From positions 2,232,001 to 2,296,000 of the forward strand of contig AP009389.1 of NCBI GenBank assembly GCA_000010565.1: a stretch of DNA of 64,000 nt. Reading direction: 5' to 3'. Shown in pieces: positions 33,681 through 41,903 of this stretch. The notes beneath the pieces are model-generated. The model had not been told where the DNA came from, did no database searches, and saw only the letters and a list, made by a program, of their open reading frames with translations. The translations under genes and the position numbers were made by a program. This stretch comes from Pelotomaculum thermopropionicum SI. Its GTDB lineage: Bacteria; Bacillota; Desulfotomaculia; Desulfotomaculales; Pelotomaculaceae. Positions within the stretch are counted from its first letter, which is position 1, and each line of letters starts with the position of its first letter.

Positions 33681-33745
33681 ATCCCAGCCTCCGTTCTTTT
33701 TAAGAAGGATGGGGGAGGGGGTTTGCCTCCCCCTTGTCCTTTCGC

Positions 33746-34441
33746 TTAAAATACGCTGTCGGGGTCTGTGCCGTCGTCTTCAATAGGCTTGGAGCCGTCT
33801 TCTTGAGGGGCCGCCGGTGTTTCGTTGAAGAACTGGTCAACAGGAAAGCCGGCCCTGGCCAGTTCTTCGATTTGCTGTTCGCGGGTCCTCGGTGCTAATA
33901 CAGCGTCGAAGAACTCGTCCTCAACCACTTGGCCGTCAAACTTCGCGAACCTTTCTTTATCTTCGGGTTTCAATTTAAGGATCGGGTTCAAGGCGTAATT
34001 GGTTTCAGTTTTACTTCCGGTGCGTTTAAAAATAAAAGCCGTTTCGCCAATGTCTTCGGCGTACTGTTCTATGGTGTCGATCAGACCGGTGGCTTGTCCT
34101 TTGGTCGCGTCGAACACGCGGACCGAGCCGTCGTCGATGTCGGCCATAGCGAACAAGTAGCGTTTCCGGGGGTAAAGGGCCTTGAATTTTTCCAGGCCTG
34201 CGTTTGCGGCTTCACAAAGGGCACATTTTTGGCCGAGGGGCTCGACGCAGGGCTGGGTGAAAATACCTAAACCAAAATCGCCGTGGGCTTTGTATTCCAC
34301 GTAGTCCTCGGCGGACAGGAGCCGGACACGCACGGAGTCGCCGTCTTTCAAACGGATATATACTTTTTTAAAGTCAATTTGGGAGCCTTTCTTGTTTGCA
34401 CTTTCTTTCGCGGCTTTACCCCTTGCAGTAATAACGGACAT
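33746..34441 (-). CDS. Phage single-stranded DNA-binding protein (gp32-like)
   Basis: 231 residues from ATG 34441 (AAAGGTGG 8 bases upstream). A zinc-finger-like C-V-E-P-L-G-Q-K-C-A-L-C lies near residue 65, then ALYPRKRYLFAMADI and an OB-like core. The C-terminus is strongly acidic and ends EDDGTDPDSVF, like the partner-binding tail of SSB proteins. The pattern matches T4 gp32-type proteins; its place beside replication genes supports the call. Confidence 0.75.
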   Translation of the reverse strand: MSVITARGKAAKESANKKGSQIDFKKVYIRLKDGDSVRVRLLSAEDYVEYKAHGDFGLGIFTQPCVEPLGQKCALCEAANAGLEKFKALYPRKRYLFAMADIDDGSVRVFDATKGQATGLIDTIEQYAEDIGETAFIFKRTGSKTETNYALNPILKLKPEDKERFAKFDGQVVEDEFFDAVLAPRTREQQIEELARAGFPVDQFFNETPAAPQEDGSKPIEDDGTDPDSVF

Positions 34442-34509
34442 TAAAAATACCACCTTTCAACATAGATATTGATTGAGGAAATGTTGTATAATAGGTGGGA
34501 CGGGACGTC

Positions 34510-35154
34510 TTAACAGGCTTGGGCAAAATGCTTGTCGTAGTATTTTCTGAAGTCTTGTTTGGCCCGCTGCACGAGCTTCCGGACTGCCGGGGTATATTCG
34601 TCGGCACCGAATTCCCTGGCTATTTCCCGGTTCGTGCGTCCTTGGTTCACCATTTCAATCACTTTAGCGTACCGCTCGTTGGCTGTCGCCTGGTAGCCAG
34701 CGAGCAATTTTTTTATATCTGTTTCAAAAACCACGTCGTCCTCAAAAGCCGTTTGGTGGTCTGGTATCAAATTTCCCGCTTGTGTCACGGTACCGGAAGC
34801 CTCTACAGACTTGTCCAGCGGCACTTCCGCGTAACCCCACCGTGATTTCGCCTGGTGGTGCCTTAACAGGTCGACCACCTTGTCTTTTACCTTCGCTCTC
34901 CAGCACCTCAGGTAGGGTTCATTCCCTTTGTAGGCGTCTGCTTCCACATAAACACATTCAAGGAAATGGCTTTCAAAGTCTTCCAGCGATATTTTGTTTT
35001 TTAAGCCGTATTTGTTAAATTGCCTGATAGCCTCCCGCCTTACTTTGGGGTACATGAGCCGGTACAGTTGGTCAAAGTCCTTTGTCTCTTTTGTTTTTGC
35101 GAACCGGGTAGCCAGTTGGTCGAGTATTACGGAATCTTCTTCGGCCGTTTTAAT
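34510..35154 (-). CDS. Phage ECF-like RNA polymerase sigma factor
   Basis: 214 residues if ATT 35154 is the start: GAGGGGGG lies 6 bases upstream, an in-frame TGA is at about 35168, and no ATG/GTG/TTG occurs before ATG 35055. Conservation-like sequence upstream of that ATG (DQLATRFAKTKETKDFDQLYRL) argues for the longer form. Region 2 covers about residues 25-105 (LYRLMYPKVRREAIRQF, YLRCWRAKVKDKVVDLLRHH). Region 4 with a helix-turn-helix covers about 155-205 (RTNREIAREFGADEYTPAV). It is preceded by a TGTCACA-type promoter, P1. It is the best candidate for the factor that reads all six such promoters. Confidence 0.75.
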   Translation of the reverse strand: MKTAEEDSVILDQLATRFAKTKETKDFDQLYRLMYPKVRREAIRQFNKYGLKNKISLEDFESHFLECVYVEADAYKGNEPYLRCWRAKVKDKVVDLLRHHQAKSRWGYAEVPLDKSVEASGTVTQAGNLIPDHQTAFEDDVVFETDIKKLLAGYQATANERYAKVIEMVNQGRTNREIAREFGADEYTPAVRKLVQRAKQDFRKYYDKHFAQAC

Positions 35155-35285
35155 GTCTAGCCCCCCTCACTGGTATGTTTTTAAACTTGCGGGGTTAATC
35201 TTCGATCCAGGACTCTTGCCGATCCAGCGGCACTCTGGACGGTTTTTCCCGGCCCGTCGCTCTCCCCTGCCCGTTCTACAATATA

Positions 35286-35313
35286 CCCCGTATATAGGCT
35301 CCGCTGTGTGACA
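35286..35313 (-). promoter_or_regulatory. Phage promoter P1 (TGTCACA type)
   Basis: Minus strand TGTCACA, 14 bases, TACGGGG. The 130-base leader to the sigma gene is longer than at the other sites; I see no gene in it. Confidence 0.7.
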
Positions 35314-35512
35314 CCCACCTCCGGAAAAAAATTTGAATTATTAACAATAGATGTTCCAATAATAACTAAGAAGCCCTAAATTTATAAATCATTTGTTTAT
35401 AATTTATACACCTGTAATTTATAATCTTATTGATTACAACGGTCTATATAATGCCACACCGTAAGAGAAGTGTCATTAATGAATTAATGTATATTGGACC
35501 AAGTATTTTCTG
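35314..35512. promoter_or_regulatory. Divergent lysogeny control region
   Basis: Together with the flanking sites this 35155-35580 stretch has no gene. It is very AT-rich with overlapping palindromes such as AAATTTATAAAT (near 35377) and repeated TTTATAATTTATA/TAATTTATAATC blocks, the kind of sites repressor dimers bind. It separates the minus-strand sigma operon from the plus-strand repressor. Confidence 0.5.
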
Positions 35513-35541
35513 TTGACTTTATAAAAAGCCCGAGTTAATAA
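35513..35541 (+). promoter_or_regulatory. Repressor promoter
   Basis: TTGACT (35513-35518), 17-base spacer, TAATAA (35536-35541). Inverted CGAG...CTCG flanks the -10 box, a possible autoregulatory site. Confidence 0.75.
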
Positions 35542-35580
35542 GCTCGAAGTATATTTTGTCATATAAGGGAATGGTTGCGG

Positions 35581-35988
35581 GTGAAAGGGATAACGGCAAA
35601 GGAAAAGGCCGAACAGTTATTACGCCAGGCCGAGGCTGGGGAATATTTACTGCAGTTAAGGTCTAAAAAAGGGGTTTCGCTTGCCCAGTTAGGGGAAAAG
35701 GTTGGAGTAAGTGCCAATTATTTATCAGAAATTGAACGCGGGCTAAAGGTCCCCAGTGACTTATTAATCCGTGAACTCGCCGGGTATTATGGCACTGATG
35801 AAAACATTATTTTTAAAAAATATGGCAAAACCCCACTTGCCGCCATAGAAGAAGTGAACGACAACCCTACTTTACAAAAGACTCTAACGGAAATAAGGCG
35901 TAACAAAAAGTTAACTGACGACCAAAAGCAGGAATTATACGACAAGGTTTATGAACTTTACCAGGAATTTATAAACAAAGGGGTGTAA
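35581..35988 (+). CDS. Phage repressor, XRE-type HTH
   Basis: 135 residues from GTG 35581 (AAGGGA 10 bases upstream; TTG 35575 is an alternative). The HTH (about residues 30-80) reads GVSLAQLGEKVGVSANYLSEIERG, the CI/Cro pattern. A helical C-terminal part follows and no LexA-type protease domain is present, so induction would need another route such as the HEXXH protein at 13.6 kb. It is transcribed away from the early operon, as expected of a lysogeny repressor. Confidence 0.85.
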   Translation: MKGITAKEKAEQLLRQAEAGEYLLQLRSKKGVSLAQLGEKVGVSANYLSEIERGLKVPSDLLIRELAGYYGTDENIIFKKYGKTPLAAIEEVNDNPTLQKTLTEIRRNKKLTDDQKQELYDKVYELYQEFINKGV

Positions 35989-35994
35989 AAACCT

Positions 35995-36432
35995 ATGTTC
36001 AAGTTAATGGAAAGCCTGTTGACTTGCTATGAGAGGGCGGTCGGCTACCGCATTGCGGCCATTACTGAAAACATAGCCGTGTTGCTATCCGGTTTTATAC
36101 TGGGTGCCATCATAACGTTATTCGTGCTTTCCAGCGTGATCGTCAACTTTAAACGCAACATCGGGCCGTTAAAAAAAATTGAAATGGGAAATATATCCGT
36201 CATACGCCTCAAGAATGAAGGCAAGGAAACAATCCTGATTAACCCTGATAATATACCTGAATTGATGGACAACCTCATTGACTTGGCTTTGCTGAAGTTA
36301 TTCCCGAATAAAATGATTTTTTTAAAGAACAGACGAAGGGCCAACCGGATAGTGTGGGTAGCCATAGGGTTAGCCTTGCTGTTCTCATTATTTGGCATAG
36401 GCTTGGCCTTTCACGTAATAGAGGGGAACTAG
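35995..36432 (+). CDS. Two-span membrane protein behind the repressor
   Basis: 145 residues, 6 bases after the repressor stop. It has hydrophobic helices at about 24-50 and 120-142 with a soluble loop of about 65 residues between them. Expression with the repressor in the lysogen suggests a superinfection-exclusion or lysogenic-conversion role (inference). No family is recognised. Confidence 0.7.
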   Translation: MFKLMESLLTCYERAVGYRIAAITENIAVLLSGFILGAIITLFVLSSVIVNFKRNIGPLKKIEMGNISVIRLKNEGKETILINPDNIPELMDNLIDLALLKLFPNKMIFLKNRRRANRIVWVAIGLALLFSLFGIGLAFHVIEGN

Positions 36433-36477
36433 GCCAGGAGGCGGAAAGCCCTCCAAGATATGGGGGGCTTTTGTGTA

Positions 36478-37425
36478 TTATGCGGCAAAGTTAAAAGGCA
36501 TGGCCCTGGTCCTGGCGGCCACTTCCAGCAGTTCCTCACGAGTCAAGTCGTTTACGTCCTTAACGTGGCCGGGGAGGTCAATGGCCTGGACGGCCTTAAA
36601 GCCACCTAGCTGTCCCGCGATAGTCCGGGCAATCCGCCGCCCCGCTTTGTCGTTGTCTGTGGCCACTACCAGGCATTCCAGGGGGCTTTGTATAATCAGT
36701 TCCCTCTGCCTTGGGGACAGGTTGGCACCGCCCAGGGCGACGGCCGGGAAACCGGCCTGCCATAAGGTGATCGCGTCGATCTCGCTTTCCACCACGTAGG
36801 CCAGCCGCTTTCCTGCTTTGTAAATGAAATTCAGGGCGTAAACGTGGTCCCCCACCGGCTGGCCGTCGCCGTAAAACCAGAAGCGTTTGTCGGTGACAGA
36901 CCGGAACTTTACATTTACAAGCCGCCCCTGCCGGTCGTACCAGGGGAAGGTCACGGCCCTGTGCTTCCGGTCGTAGCCCACGCGGAAGGCCCTTTGCCAC
37001 TTTTCTTCGATGCCCCGGCGTTCCGTGAGGTAAGGGTGCCGGTATTTGAATTCGTCCAGTACGGCGGGGTCCAGCGACACCGGGGCCGTCCTGGGCGTCA
37101 GGTCGTAGGTAAGGCGAAGGTGGTCTGGGTCGCCGGCGAAAGGGCCGTATTCCTCCAGTAGATAATCAGCGGTCTCCTGGTAGGTCTCGTTTCGCAGGAA
37201 CGCCAGCAGTTTAATAATGTTTCCCTTCCGCCATCCTTCGTCGTCGCTCCCGCTGTCGATCCACACACCGTTATCCAGCCGCACGGCAAAGGAAGGGTGC
37301 CTTTCGTGCCTGAACGGAGAACAGGCGTGTAATTTATCTCCTGTCCACCTGGGCCGCCGCCAGTCGTACTTCTCCAGTTCCCGCGTCACGTCTACATCGA
37401 CTTCCCTGCCCCGGATGATAACCAC
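36478..37425 (-). CDS. DnaG-like phage primase (TOPRIM)
   Basis: 315 residues from GTG 37425. The N-terminal part has a reduced zinc-finger-like C-S-P-F-R-H-E-R-H-P-S-F. A TOPRIM fold follows with Glu in VVESEIDAIT (about residue 215) and the Asp pair in VVATDNDKAGRR (about 255). It lays RNA primers for phage replication. It ends near the plus-strand repressor genes, with convergent stops. Confidence 0.88.
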   Translation of the reverse strand: MVIIRGREVDVDVTRELEKYDWRRPRWTGDKLHACSPFRHERHPSFAVRLDNGVWIDSGSDDEGWRKGNIIKLLAFLRNETYQETADYLLEEYGPFAGDPDHLRLTYDLTPRTAPVSLDPAVLDEFKYRHPYLTERRGIEEKWQRAFRVGYDRKHRAVTFPWYDRQGRLVNVKFRSVTDKRFWFYGDGQPVGDHVYALNFIYKAGKRLAYVVESEIDAITLWQAGFPAVALGGANLSPRQRELIIQSPLECLVVATDNDKAGRRIARTIAGQLGGFKAVQAIDLPGHVKDVNDLTREELLEVAARTRAMPFNFAA

Positions 37426-37447
37426 GGCCTTTCTCCTTCCTCGACAT

Positions 37448-38698
37448 CTAAAATATGTCTGTGACGTCGGATTCCCGTATCACACCGTAATTAAAATCGC
37501 AGTTTAGCTCTATAACCAGGCCCACGTTGGGCTCCCGGGCCTTTTCTATGGACAGGCGGCCAACGCCCTGGGCTTGGTCGAAGGTGAGGGCCGTCGCCGC
37601 GTCCTGGATTACGGCCACGGTTTCGCTGTAGTCAGTCAGCTTCGGCGGCTTGACTAGCCGTGTCTCGCCGTCGTCTTTGTGGCTGTCCTTTTCGCTTGCC
37701 CCAGGGGTCTGGTGTACTACCAGCCCCGCCACTCCGTAACGCCCGAATAGCTGCCGGAGCCGCCGGGAGGTCTGGGTCATGCTGTCCCGCACCCTAGCCC
37801 CCTTGCCGTGGGCCATAAGGTTAAAGCCGTCTACGATAACCATTTTGACTTCCGGGCGGGCCTGCAGGTCGGCCTCGATAACTTCCAAAGATAAACCGTT
37901 CGGCAGGTCTTCCATCGTCTTGATAAAGTACGGGGTGGGCAGGTTTTCAAAGCCTTTCAGGAAGTCCAGGTATTCCCGTTCGTTGTCCAGGCTCCCTCGC
38001 CTTAGCTTCACGTTGTCGAAGTGGCCCATTAACGTGTCCAGCCTTAACGCCTGTTGGCGTTTAGACAATTCCGGGGAATAGTGCAGGACGCCGAAGCCGT
38101 TCTGCCATGCCGCCAGCCCTATGTGGCTAGCCAGCCAGGACTTGCCCCGGTTGGTAAACGCCATCAGCAGGATATAGTCGCCCGCTTCAAAACCGCCGCC
38201 CAGGGCCGCCGTAAGGGTGGGGTAAGGGGTCGGGATAAACTGCCGGGACATTTTTTCCTTGGATTCTTTATACCACTGGAGCCGCTCCGGGCCGTTTGTG
38301 GCGTAGTTGGTGCCGTCGGGCGGCGGGGCCGTGGCAGCCTCGATCTTGGCCGTTTCTTCCTTCAGCCAGGCGACGAATTGGTCGCCGGGGAGTTCATTAA
38401 ATTTCCTTACAGCTCGGTTCTGCAGCAGTTCAAAGGCCCTTACCTTGGCCGTCTGTGCTTTCAGCTTGCGGCAAAGGTATTTAAAAGTGTCGGTAACTTC
38501 GGGAATGTATTCAAAGTTGGGGAATTCGGCCACCACAGTCCGGTAGTCCGGGGTCGCGTTGTTTTCCTGTACGTAGTCCTGGATGAAGCCGTATACTTCG
38601 CCGAGGGTGGGGAAGTCGGCGACGTCCACTTTATACCTTCGGAGGACGTAGAAGTCTTTCTCGTCAATGACTTTGCTCAGCAGTTGGGATTCGATCAT
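37448..38698 (-). CDS. DnaB-like replicative helicase
   Basis: 416 residues. The RecA-like domain starts near 165 with a variant Walker A, LMAFTNRGKSWLASHIG (Gly-Lys-Ser kept, first Gly lost). It has KMVIVDGFNLM as Walker B and HQTPGASEKD as a motif-4-like loop. A helical N-terminal domain precedes it. Its ATG overlaps the stop of the loader gene. It likely unwinds DNA with the phage primase. Confidence 0.85.
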   Translation of the reverse strand: MIESQLLSKVIDEKDFYVLRRYKVDVADFPTLGEVYGFIQDYVQENNATPDYRTVVAEFPNFEYIPEVTDTFKYLCRKLKAQTAKVRAFELLQNRAVRKFNELPGDQFVAWLKEETAKIEAATAPPPDGTNYATNGPERLQWYKESKEKMSRQFIPTPYPTLTAALGGGFEAGDYILLMAFTNRGKSWLASHIGLAAWQNGFGVLHYSPELSKRQQALRLDTLMGHFDNVKLRRGSLDNEREYLDFLKGFENLPTPYFIKTMEDLPNGLSLEVIEADLQARPEVKMVIVDGFNLMAHGKGARVRDSMTQTSRRLRQLFGRYGVAGLVVHQTPGASEKDSHKDDGETRLVKPPKLTDYSETVAVIQDAATALTFDQAQGVGRLSIEKAREPNVGLVIELNCDFNYGVIRESDVTDIF

Positions 38699-39468
38699 TA
38701 CAATACCCCCCGCCTGTGGTCTTTGCCGACAAATGCCACGGGTAAGGTGCTTCCCTCAATCCGTGAGGCTGTCCGGTCGTCGTATATGGCCGCGATCACG
38801 CCCAGCGATTCATTGGAAGTAAAAATGGTGGCCTTTTCCCCGGTGGCCCTTTCGTCAATGACTTCGTAAAATTCCCCGTTAAACGCCTGGGTCGATTCCC
38901 GTACCCCGATGTCGTCCAGCACTAACAATTCCGCCGCGATCATGTTGTCTTTCAGGGTGTAATACTGGAGGCTAGCTTCTTCCTGCAAGTCTTTGGGGCC
39001 ACGGAACTGCTTGTTAAACACGTTTTGGAACTTGGGCACACTTACGAAAAGGGCCGGGACGACCTCAATAGGCCTCTCTTTTTTGACGTGTTGGATAACT
39101 CGGGCCACAAGGTATTCATTTACTATGGCCACCGCCGCCGTGGTCTTCCCGGTGCCGGTGCCTTTGGGGTTGTCCTTGTTTGGAATGGAGTACAGGTAAA
39201 GGCCTTTCCCGGCGTCCACGTATGTGGTGACGTCGGAGCAGTATCCGGTTATCACCTTGTAGGCCGCCGGGTTTTCCTTCGCAAACGGCAGCCGGTCAGC
39301 CCGGACGTGGGCAATTGTCTTGGGAACGTCGGCCAGGCCCCAAAGGCCCCCGGTTCCGGTCTGGCCCTGTATCTTTTTGAAAGGGAAACAAAGAATGTTG
39401 CAGTGTTCTGGATTGCCAGCCTTCTTACACTTATGGGCCAAAAGGCACTTGTCCTTTAAGACTTCCAC
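38698..39468 (-). CDS. DnaC-like helicase loader ATPase
   Basis: 256 residues from GTG 39468, which overlaps the TAG stop of the preceding gene (TAGTG) with GAGGCGGTG 6-8 bases upstream. An N-terminal cysteine cluster (C-L-L-A-H-K-C ... C-N-I-L-C) could bind zinc. Walker A is KGTGTGKTTAAVA (about residue 110) and Walker B is LLVLDDIGVRE (about 180). It should load the DnaB-like helicase encoded next. Confidence 0.87.
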   Translation of the reverse strand: MEVLKDKCLLAHKCKKAGNPEHCNILCFPFKKIQGQTGTGGLWGLADVPKTIAHVRADRLPFAKENPAAYKVITGYCSDVTTYVDAGKGLYLYSIPNKDNPKGTGTGKTTAAVAIVNEYLVARVIQHVKKERPIEVVPALFVSVPKFQNVFNKQFRGPKDLQEEASLQYYTLKDNMIAAELLVLDDIGVRESTQAFNGEFYEVIDERATGEKATIFTSNESLGVIAAIYDDRTASRIEGSTLPVAFVGKDHRRGVL

Positions 39469-40328
39469 TACTTCACCGCCTCTTTCCACCGGGCCATTTT
39501 CGCCAGGAGTTTATCGGCGTCCGGGGGTTCCTGGGCCATCGCCGCCTCCAGGCGTCCGGCTTCCCGCTTTTTACGGTCAAGGATAGTCAGGGCTTCATTC
39601 GGGAGCCAGGATATGGCCCCTATGGTTGGCCTGGGGTATTTGTCCCGTGCCCAGCGGTCATCGTATTCTTCAAAGATAACGTCAATAATGGCTTTAATCT
39701 GTTCCGGGGTATAGTTCGCTATCAGTTTGTTTTTAACGGTAGGTATATCCCTTCCCCAGTTAACCGTATAATTGACGTTATATTTTTCGCGGTATTTTTT
39801 ACAAAAATAAACCACAATATCTTTGGCTGTATTGAGTTCAACGGTATCACCCATAAATTCAGCCTCCTCTTTATTAATATCAGATATACCGTTAGATATA
39901 GGGATATAGTTAGTGTAACCGCCCGGTGACATCGTAGGTTCTTCCTGAATGTAACCCTCCGGTGACATTTGATTGTAACCGTGCGGTGACATTCGGGCTT
40001 CTTCTTTCACTTTTCCGTCAAAAATAGCCAGTTGGTACGTGGGTAATATACGGTATTTGTTGTTGTTATTGAAGCCATTTCCTACTTTTTCAACCTTGAT
40101 AATGGGGCTACCATTCCAGGTGAATTCCTTCAGGCTGTTAATATACTTGTTTGCCGTTTTTCTTGATACCCCTAATTCTTTGGCTATCTGGTCTTGGGTT
40201 GGGAAGCATATGCCGTTTTTATCCATATGGGAGGCCAGGACGCAGAGGGTGGCCCAGCGTTCCACGCCCAGGGCCGCCAGGAGGCCGCTTCTAACAGCCT
40301 CCACGTACATCCGCACGTATACGCTCAT
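39468..40328 (-). CDS. Replication initiator with winged HTH (DnaD-like)
   Basis: 286 residues from ATG 40328. The N-terminal winged helix (about residues 15-85) has GICFPTQDQIAKELGVSRKTANKYI. A flexible stretch has three near repeats MSPHGYNQ, MSPEGYIQ and MSPGGYTN. The C-terminal part (YTPEQIKAIIDVIFEEYDD) is like the DnaB2/replisome-organiser region. It probably binds the phage origin and recruits the loader and helicase encoded after it. The origin itself may lie within this gene, where the three repeats are (about 39930-40000). Confidence 0.8.
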   Translation of the reverse strand: MSVYVRMYVEAVRSGLLAALGVERWATLCVLASHMDKNGICFPTQDQIAKELGVSRKTANKYINSLKEFTWNGSPIIKVEKVGNGFNNNNKYRILPTYQLAIFDGKVKEEARMSPHGYNQMSPEGYIQEEPTMSPGGYTNYIPISNGISDINKEEAEFMGDTVELNTAKDIVVYFCKKYREKYNVNYTVNWGRDIPTVKNKLIANYTPEQIKAIIDVIFEEYDDRWARDKYPRPTIGAISWLPNEALTILDRKKREAGRLEAAMAQEPPDADKLLAKMARWKEAVK

Positions 40329-40329
40329 A

Positions 40330-40545
40330 TCACCCACCCCTCGGCTTTAAACTGATTTCCCACAGGCCGTTTACCGTCTTTACCCAGTAGTCCATAGTGG
40401 AAATATTACATACGGGGCAGGACTTACTTCCGTATGGGTTGGCTTTAAACTGCCGCCATTCGCCGCAGAACGGGCACCACAAGTCCCCTTTCCGCTTCTT
40501 TTTGCTAGGGTCGGGTTCTTTAAATGGGGCTGTCGCGTATTTCAT
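40330..40545 (-). CDS. Small zinc-ribbon protein
   Basis: 71 residues with two pairs C-P-F-C and C-P-V-C, 19 residues apart, a zinc ribbon. The N-terminus is basic (KKKRK). It is the first gene of the replication operon, 28 bases after promoter P4, and overlaps the extended start of the initiator. It may bind DNA or RNA polymerase. Confidence 0.7.
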   Translation of the reverse strand: MKYATAPFKEPDPSKKKRKGDLWCPFCGEWRQFKANPYGSKSCPVCNISTMDYWVKTVNGLWEISLKPRGG

Positions 40546-40573
40546 GAGTTCACCGTCCTTTCATTAATTGTTA

Positions 40574-40601
40574 CCCCGTTTCAAATAGCTCCCATGTGAC
40601 A
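40574..40601 (-). promoter_or_regulatory. Phage promoter P4 (TGTCACA type)
   Basis: Minus strand TGTCACA, 14 bases, AACGGGG. It drives the replication operon; two terminators lie just upstream of it. Confidence 0.65.
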
Positions 40602-40612
40602 AGGCAATTTGA

Positions 40613-40648
40613 AGAAAAAAAATACCCGCCAGCACTAGGCCAGCGGGT
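40613..40648 (-). terminator. Minus-direction terminator, proximal
   Basis: Minus strand ACCCGC...GCGGGT with inner pairing, followed by ATTTTTTTTC. It stops transcripts arriving from the late genes. Confidence 0.8.
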
Positions 40649-40707
40649 GGGGGGAAATTTTGTTTTAAAAACATCGAACCACCTGATTTTGTAGCAGCGG
40701 GGGAAAA

Positions 40708-40742
40708 TAAAAAAAACCGGAGGCGTATTAGAACGCTTCCGG
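40708..40742 (-). terminator. Minus-direction terminator, distal
   Basis: Minus strand CCGGAAGCG...CGCCTCCGG (9 bp, one wobble) followed by TTTTTTTTATTTT. It is in tandem with the terminator at 40613-40648 and insulates the replication operon. Confidence 0.8.
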
Positions 40743-40994
40743 GTATAAAATAATTACTAAATTTTATTTTATAATACACAATAAACGAAAAATACAGAAA
40801 TAGGAGGAAGATAATGGATAATAAAATTCAAATCTTTATTTAATAGATCCGAGCCGTCATCTTATCAGTGTATTGTTCAGGTGCAATTTCAGTCTCTCCC
40901 CCTAAGAAGATTTTCCTTGCTTAAATTTATTTATTCCGACATTCATAGGTTTTTTATTTGACTTGGTGAAATAAATATTTTTCATATTTTAATA
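40743..40994. other. Intergenic stretch with a nine-codon frame
   Basis: Part of the 40546-41050 gap. It contains ATG 40814 with a near-perfect TAGGAGGAAG 3-10 bases upstream, opening nine codons (MDNKIQIFI) to a TAA at 40841-40843, and a TATAAT-like box near 40771. It could be a leader peptide or the remnant of a lost gene. Nothing else is recognised. Confidence 0.4.
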
Positions 40995-41023
40995 TTGACT
41001 CGTTATACAATTTATGTTATATT
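40995..41023 (+). promoter_or_regulatory. Promoter of the winged-HTH pair
   Basis: TTGACT (40995-41000), 17-base spacer, TATATT (41018-41023), 28 bases before ATG 41051. Confidence 0.75.
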
Positions 41024-41050
41024 AAAAAAAACAACCAAAGGAAGATCTCA

Positions 41051-41452
41051 ATGGCAAGTATTATTGAAGACCGCGTTTTAAAATATTTACAAGAGAACGC
41101 TTTAGATGGTCGAATATTGATAAAGCTAGATGATTTGGCTGCCGCTCTGGGCGAGACAAAAAATCCTGTTTACAGAGCCCTCAATTCTTTAGTTAAAAAG
41201 AAAAAAATAAAGAGCGAAAACAGAAGTAGAATGGGGCTAGAAATTACTCTAATTAAAAAACCAACTAATGGTTCCCAAAGCGATCTCCTAGGTTCAGAAA
41301 CTCAGGTTAATGAATTCAGCGAAACTGAAGCAATACCTTTTGATGAGCTTTTATCACAAATTCGTCTACTAAATCTTAATCAACTGCGTATTGTTAAAGA
41401 TTTTGTCGATTTAAATATAATAAAAAAAAGGAGTGGTGATAATAATGAATAA
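41051..41452 (+). CDS. Winged-helix DNA-binding protein
   Basis: 133 residues, ATG 41051 with AAAGGAAG upstream. The first 70 residues form a winged helix (LIKLDDLAAALGETKNPVYRALNSLVKKKKIKSE). A linker and a short helical C-terminus follow. It is AT-rich relative to phage operons. Together with the next gene it forms a small plus-strand regulatory unit between late and replication genes, perhaps a switch for P4 or late expression (inference). Confidence 0.7.
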   Translation: MASIIEDRVLKYLQENALDGRILIKLDDLAAALGETKNPVYRALNSLVKKKKIKSENRSRMGLEITLIKKPTNGSQSDLLGSETQVNEFSETEAIPFDELLSQIRLLNLNQLRIVKDFVDLNIIKKRSGDNNE

Positions 41453-41714
41453 AAATCGTTTAGACAATATTCAAAAACTTTTATTTGGTTATATTTGGCT
41501 TAACGGTTCAATTGTATGTTCCAAACCATCTCTTAGTTTAAAACTAAACATACCTAAATATCTGCTAGGAAAGACAATTAAGGAATTAACCGAAAAAAGG
41601 TGGATTCGAACCACTGGTCGAGGTAAGGGTTTTCGTTTAGAATCAATCAAAAAAGAAGTCCCTAAATATATAATTGATTTTATGGAAAAAAATTTCCAAA
41701 AATATGTTTGCTAA
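41445..41714 (+). CDS. Second winged-helix protein
   Basis: 89 residues from ATG 41445 (AAGGAG 11 bases upstream; two in-frame GTG codons lie earlier). The winged-helix core (SLSLKLNIPKYLLGKTIKELTEKRWIRTTGRGKGFRL) is almost the whole protein. It overlaps the preceding gene by 8 bases, so both are made together and may form a heterodimer. Confidence 0.65.
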   Translation: MNKNRLDNIQKLLFGYIWLNGSIVCSKPSLSLKLNIPKYLLGKTIKELTEKRWIRTTGRGKGFRLESIKKEVPKYIIDFMEKNFQKYVC

Positions 41715-41863
41715 TAAAAAGGACGGGAAGCTTTATTTCTTTATATTTATATCATTTTATCACATAACGTTTAGACATTAATATTTCTTGTTGTAATAAT
41801 TTCCATAAGGAATAATAAATACTCCTTCTTTGTTTATATTCCAGTGACAACCACTTAACAGAG

Positions 41864-41896
41864 GCTCGCCAGCCAAAGCCAGCGAGCTTCTTTTTC
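41864..41896 (+). terminator. Terminator of the winged-HTH unit
   Basis: GCTCGC...GCGAGC with an inner GC pair, then TTCTTTTTC on the plus strand. Confidence 0.75.
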
Positions 41897-41903
41897 TATT
41901 CAG

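Noticed and set aside
36875-36899. Another GGTGACA with CCGTA upstream
   Set aside because: The spacing is 18 bases instead of 14 and the site lies within the primase coding sequence.
37438-37465. Seventh copy of the TGTCACA promoter before the primase gene
   Set aside because: CGTCACA and a 14-base spacer are present, but the downstream box has only 3 of 7 matching bases and the site lies inside the helicase gene.
40564-40779. 71-residue minus-strand frame
   Set aside because: It runs through two terminators and promoter P4 and has no ribosome site.
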